Below are positions 5,393 through 8,376 of a stretch of 8,376 bases of DNA, piece after piece. The number at the start of each line of letters is the position of its first letter. The stretch's first letter is position 1. The stretch is taken from contig CAKVFO010000144.1 of the NCBI GenBank assembly GCA_934746785.1, positions 1-8,376 on the forward strand, given 5' to 3'. The DNA comes from an uncultured Clostridium sp. (GTDB lineage Bacteria; Bacillota; Clostridia; Clostridiales; Clostridiaceae). Under the pieces are notes generated by a model. That model searched no databases and had not been told where the DNA came from. It worked only from the letters and a program-made list of their open reading frames with translations. The position numbers and the translations under genes are program-made.

Positions 5393-6502
5393 TTATTCTA
5401 ATGACCTCAATAAATATTCTCTAGAAATATCTCGCTTTATATCTATACAATTATTAATATAATCAAAATCAACATCATCATAACTTATGAAATCCTGATT
5501 GCTGCTGCCTATTTTATCTGCATCTATAATTTTAAGCAAAGATATTAATCTTGTTTCCTGTTCTGGATTTGACTTGTAATTTCTTTTGAATAAGTAGAAT
5601 TTTTTATTCAAAATCAACGAAAATGCTGTTCCATGATATGAATCTGTACAAATGTATTTTGCATTATTTATCAACGCTATAAATTCAAATGGCGATACAT
5701 ATATTTTTTCGAAATTATCATTTGATATTCCCAAATCAATCCATAAAACTTTCATATCAAGTTTTTCTCTCAATTCTTTAATAAATGCTATACTTGAATC
5801 AGAAATTTCATCCAAAAAGTAACACAAGATATAATCTCCATATATATTTGGGTTTATTTTTTCAGTTTTTTCTATCCAGTATTTTTTATCAAATAACAAG
5901 ACTGGATCTAAAACCTGTGTTACTTTTTTATCTATTAACTTTTCGATTAATTTCACACCACTTTCCTCTCTGATTGATAAAGAACCCATTTCTAAAAGAT
6001 ATTTTTTTAATTGTTTTTTATTGTATTTTGGAACCTCAATACCACCAAAACTCGGTGCATAAGCTATTCTTTTTTGTTTTTTTGTAAATCGTAAAAAAAA
6101 TATTTCACTTAAACTTGGATTTTTAATATTCCAGATTTGATCACTCCCACAAATAAAAAAATCAAATTTATCATCTTCTAACTTGGAAAACTTGAAATTT
6201 TTTATTCTAAATTCATGAAAAAGTTCTTTTGTATTTTGAGGTATGCTATATTGATTTTTTTTAGATATTATTTTTTTAATCATTATATTAATACCTGTTA
6301 TGGGATGTCTAATCATTATCATTATTCTTCTAATGTAAGTAACAATTCTATAAAAAGAACTACATTTATCATGATGGTTCAAATAATCTATTATAAATAC
6401 TTCATAATTATTAATTCTCAAAAACTCTACTAATGCAAATGCCTGCAATACTGACCCATAATTATATCCTTTATAGTATGTTAATATCCCTATTTTTTTC
6501 AC
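5393..6502 (-). CDS. Polysaccharide pyruvyl transferase family protein
   Basis: A 369-aa protein of the CsaB/WcaK/PssM family. These enzymes move a pyruvyl group from phosphoenolpyruvate onto a sugar, giving a negatively charged ketal. Motifs in order: GILTYYKGYNYGSVLQAFAL (5-24, the family's N-terminal loop), FFICGSDQIWN (115-125), YAPSFGG (148-154), SIREESG (176-182), VLDPVLL (197-203) and CTDSYHGTAFS (285-295) with the conserved His H290. There is no signal peptide, as expected for a cytoplasmic enzyme. The start is GTG at 6502, preceded by a GGAGGGGG tract. The GTGA overlaps the TGA of the Wzy-like gene by 4 bases, so translation is probably coupled. The Fe-S protein gene follows after 18 bases. 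The family name is secure, but some members in such loci may transfer other groups, so the exact acceptor cannot be read here. Confidence 0.9.
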   Translation of the reverse strand: MKKIGILTYYKGYNYGSVLQAFALVEFLRINNYEVFIIDYLNHHDKCSSFYRIVTYIRRIMIMIRHPITGINIMIKKIISKKNQYSIPQNTKELFHEFRIKNFKFSKLEDDKFDFFICGSDQIWNIKNPSLSEIFFLRFTKKQKRIAYAPSFGGIEVPKYNKKQLKKYLLEMGSLSIREESGVKLIEKLIDKKVTQVLDPVLLFDKKYWIEKTEKINPNIYGDYILCYFLDEISDSSIAFIKELREKLDMKVLWIDLGISNDNFEKIYVSPFEFIALINNAKYICTDSYHGTAFSLILNKKFYLFKRNYKSNPEQETRLISLLKIIDADKIGSSNQDFISYDDVDFDYINNCIDIKRDISREYLLRSLE

Positions 6503-7683
6503 TCTACCCCCTCCACAGCATTACATTTAATTAAGTAACTCATTTTGTAAATTGATTTTGATAGAGCAATCCCTATTATAATCCACATGAAACTGTTAAT
6601 CTTACTTCCAGTAAAAAATCCTGGTTCAACCTGTGCTGACAAAAAAGCACATAAAAAAATTATAAAAACGTCATCTCTAAAAATATCAATATTTCTATAC
6701 TTTCTCAATCTACAAAAAATAAGATAATTTAATATAATAAAAACTGTTAATCCTATCAATCCAGTGGTTAGTATAATTTGTAAAAACAAATTATGTGCAC
6801 ATATATTTGAATTATTATATACAATATTCCCTAAGCCTTTTCCTAAAAATAAAGTTTTCAAATCTATATTTCTTATTAATCCTAAATATATTTCAATTCT
6901 TCCACTACTTAAATCATTTAAATCATATGCATTATTTACACGTAATATTTTTAATAAACTATCTATTACATTTGTGTTATAAACACAAATGAAAGTAGCG
7001 GGTATTAAAACAAAAGAAACATTTTTAAAGAACTTTATTTTATTTCTGTTTCTAATTAATAGCATTAATACAAATATAACAATAGTAGACTTTGATACTA
7101 AAGCTAACATCGAAAATACAGATAATAATATAAATATCCTAGCTATAATATATTCTTTATATTCAAGTAACATACATATTAATGCTACAAACCATAATCC
7201 CAATGCATTACTTTTTCCAAATTGAAGTTCAAACATATTTTTATAAACCTCAACATTAGTATATCCCTTAAAAAAATAGAGCTCTATAAATTTATTTATG
7301 GCTTCAAAATTCATAATAGCAGCCATAATTATAAGAGCTACAAATATCTTTTTATTTAAAGATACCACATTAATGTTTATATTGATTAATAATAAAACTA
7401 CTCCTAAACCAATACTGTAAAAATTCCCCCAAAAAAACTCTTTATTAGCTTGAAAGATACTTAAATATAAAATTACTATGCAAAAAATACTATAGATACA
7501 TACGATACTATTAATAATAATTTTATTTGTAATAAATTTGTAAAGTAATAATATTAATTGTATTATTATAATAAAAATACTTATTTTTATAGATTCCTTT
7601 ACAGTAAGCTGTACTATTATTAATGCAAAGCTTAATAGTAATTGTAAATCATCACTTGTAGAGCAAATATCTTTACTTCTCAT
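6499..7683 (-). CDS. O-antigen ligase / Wzy polymerase-like membrane protein
   Basis: A 394-aa integral membrane protein with roughly 10 to 12 hydrophobic segments and a larger loop between about 245 and 300. The loop contains LSSGRIEIYLGLI (258-270), FLGKGLGN (279-286) and ICAHNLFLQIILTTGLIGL (294-312). The SGR segment, the G-x-G turn and the HN (H297) before the next helix are the recognisable Wzy_C/O-antigen ligase pattern. Enzymes of this group polymerise or ligate lipid-linked oligosaccharides on the outer membrane face; polymerase is the likelier role in this Gram-positive setting. The ATG follows AGGGG by 8 bases and overlaps the end of the glycosyltransferase gene by 11 bases, while its own TGA overlaps the next GTG. 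Sequence in this family is poorly conserved, so the assignment rests on topology plus the loop motif. Confidence 0.82.
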   Translation of the reverse strand: MRSKDICSTSDDLQLLLSFALIIVQLTVKESIKISIFIIIIQLILLLYKFITNKIIINSIVCIYSIFCIVILYLSIFQANKEFFWGNFYSIGLGVVLLLINININVVSLNKKIFVALIIMAAIMNFEAINKFIELYFFKGYTNVEVYKNMFELQFGKSNALGLWFVALICMLLEYKEYIIARIFILLSVFSMLALVSKSTIVIFVLMLLIRNRNKIKFFKNVSFVLIPATFICVYNTNVIDSLLKILRVNNAYDLNDLSSGRIEIYLGLIRNIDLKTLFLGKGLGNIVYNNSNICAHNLFLQIILTTGLIGLTVFIILNYLIFCRLRKYRNIDIFRDDVFIIFLCAFLSAQVEPGFFTGSKINSFMWIIIGIALSKSIYKMSYLIKCNAVEGVE

Positions 7684-8376
7684 AACATTCCCCTACTAGC
7701 CTTATTGCTTTCAAGTATATATCTTTATATACTTTATTCTCTTGATACTTCTTTTTGTTTATAAACTTATAATAAAACATCTTCTTATTATAAAGACGTA
7801 TTTGTTTTTTCATAAATTTACTGCTATTCATACCATACTTTTTATAATAGTATAATCTGGACTTTAAACTTTCTTCTATGGCTATAATCTTAGTATTGCT
7901 ACTTGCTCTTCCTATATGTATAATCCTCTTATCCTTAAAATATTTAATTTTTAACCTTTTATCAAGCATTGAAATTCTTTTTAATAGATCGCATTCTTCC
8001 TTATACATAAAAATATTTTCATCAAACATTCCTGCTTTAACAAAGACATCTTTTCTTATAAATATATCTGCACCTGAGATAAACATTTTATTACTAATAA
8101 AAATATTCATTTTATTAAAGAACCTTATTAATAAAATATATATTAAACCAATTCTGTCAATAAAATAATATGATAAACTATCAGAAAGATCCTTATTTAA
8201 TAACTTTAGCCCAAAAAGGCTTAAAAGTGAATCTTCTTTGAATTTGCCCACTGCATATTCAAATATAGGCTCAATTAAAATTGTATCTGCATTTAAAAAT
8301 AAAAGATACTCTCCTTTAGCCATCCTTACTCCTGCATTATTTCCTGCTCCAAATCCATTCTTCTTACCTCTAATTG
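7673..8376 (-). CDS. Family 2 glycosyltransferase, C-terminal part (5' end beyond window)
   Basis: The frame stays open from the TAA at 7673-7675 to the right edge, giving 233 whole codons, so the Met at 8323 is internal rather than the start. The upstream residues NGFGAGNNAGVRMAKGEYLL are the nucleotide-sugar-binding segment of GT2 enzymes, which confirms this. Next comes LFLNADT (the DXD equivalent, residues 9-13 counted from the Met at 8323), SGADIFIRKD (83-92), FDENIFMYKEECDL (100-113, the acidic catalytic-base region) and RIIHIGRASS (133-142). This layout resembles the WbbL/rhamnosyltransferase-like branch (COG1216). It is cytoplasmic or peripheral, and adds a sugar to a lipid-linked acceptor; donor and acceptor cannot be told. 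Its 3' end overlaps the Wzy-like gene by 11 bases. The hydrophobic stretch at about 58-70 (IGLIYILLIRF) may contact the membrane. Confidence 0.92.
   Translation of the reverse strand, partial: IRGKKNGFGAGNNAGVRMAKGEYLLFLNADTILIEPIFEYAVGKFKEDSLLSLFGLKLLNKDLSDSLSYYFIDRIGLIYILLIRFFNKMNIFISNKMFISGADIFIRKDVFVKAGMFDENIFMYKEECDLLKRISMLDKRLKIKYFKDKRIIHIGRASSNTKIIAIEESLKSRLYYYKKYGMNSSKFMKKQIRLYNKKMFYYKFINKKKYQENKVYKDIYLKAIRLVGECYEK

Noticed and set aside
5785..7225. Several + strand open frames of 62 to 78 codons opposite the pyruvyl transferase and Wzy-like genes
   Set aside because: All lie antisense to genes with clear motifs, and their hydrophobic content mirrors the complement of membrane-segment and AT-rich codons.
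7878..8168. Hydrophobic 96-codon open frame on + opposite the glycosyltransferase
   Set aside because: It is antisense to conserved GT2 motifs, and no distinct protein family is recognisable.
8321..8323. ATG at 8323 as the start of the glycosyltransferase
   Set aside because: The frame continues upstream to the window edge with conserved GT2 residues (GFGAGNNAG), so this Met is internal.
1..8376. CRISPR array, rRNA, insertion sequence or riboswitch
   Set aside because: No regularly spaced repeats, conserved RNA core or transposase motif was seen on either strand.

Overview
The window is strongly AT-rich with AT-ended codons, strong purine-rich ribosome binding sites and a clostridial-style gene set. 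It most likely comes from a low-GC Firmicute such as a Clostridium or close relative (inference from composition and protein families; no species marker is present). It spans the junction between a mobile element on the left and a cell-surface polysaccharide locus on the right.

Left part (1 to about 1600, genes on +): this looks like the integrase end of an integrated element (prophage or integrative conjugative element). It holds the C-terminal 55 codons of an unknown gene, an 18-bp perfect palindrome, a terminator whose hairpin tip is a second 18-bp perfect palindrome of related sequence, a LexA/SOS-box-like site, a possible promoter, a 40-codon small gene and a 359-aa tyrosine recombinase. 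The small gene overlaps the recombinase start by 11 bases, and the recombinase has a strong ribosome binding site. Downstream of the integrase stop are an A/T-only inverted repeat, a 12-bp-period direct repeat and a 27-bp-period repeat flanking a small inverted repeat. The element boundary (att site) probably lies between 1500 and 1613.

Right part (1614 to 8376, all genes on -): this is the 3' portion of a polysaccharide biosynthesis and export operon whose promoter and first genes lie beyond the right edge. In transcription order it encodes a family 2 glycosyltransferase (5' end cut by the window), a Wzy/O-antigen-ligase-like membrane protein, a polysaccharide pyruvyl transferase, an iron-sulfur protein of the coenzyme F420 hydrogenase/dehydrogenase beta subunit family, a MurJ/MviN-type lipid-linked glycan flippase, and a LytR-CpsA-Psr (LCP) glycan ligase. 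A hairpin terminator follows the last gene and faces the integrase. Two gene junctions overlap (11 and 4 bases) and two others are separated by 18 to 34 bases, consistent with one translationally coupled transcript.

Together the right-hand genes give a coherent pathway (inference). The glycosyltransferase builds a lipid-linked repeat unit. The pyruvyl transferase, possibly helped by the Fe-S redox protein, decorates a sugar. The MurJ-like protein flips the lipid-linked unit, the Wzy-like protein polymerises or ligates it, and the LCP protein attaches the finished glycan to peptidoglycan. The least understood component is the Fe-S protein paired with the pyruvyl transferase. The most testable regulatory idea is the SOS-like box ahead of the small gene and integrase.
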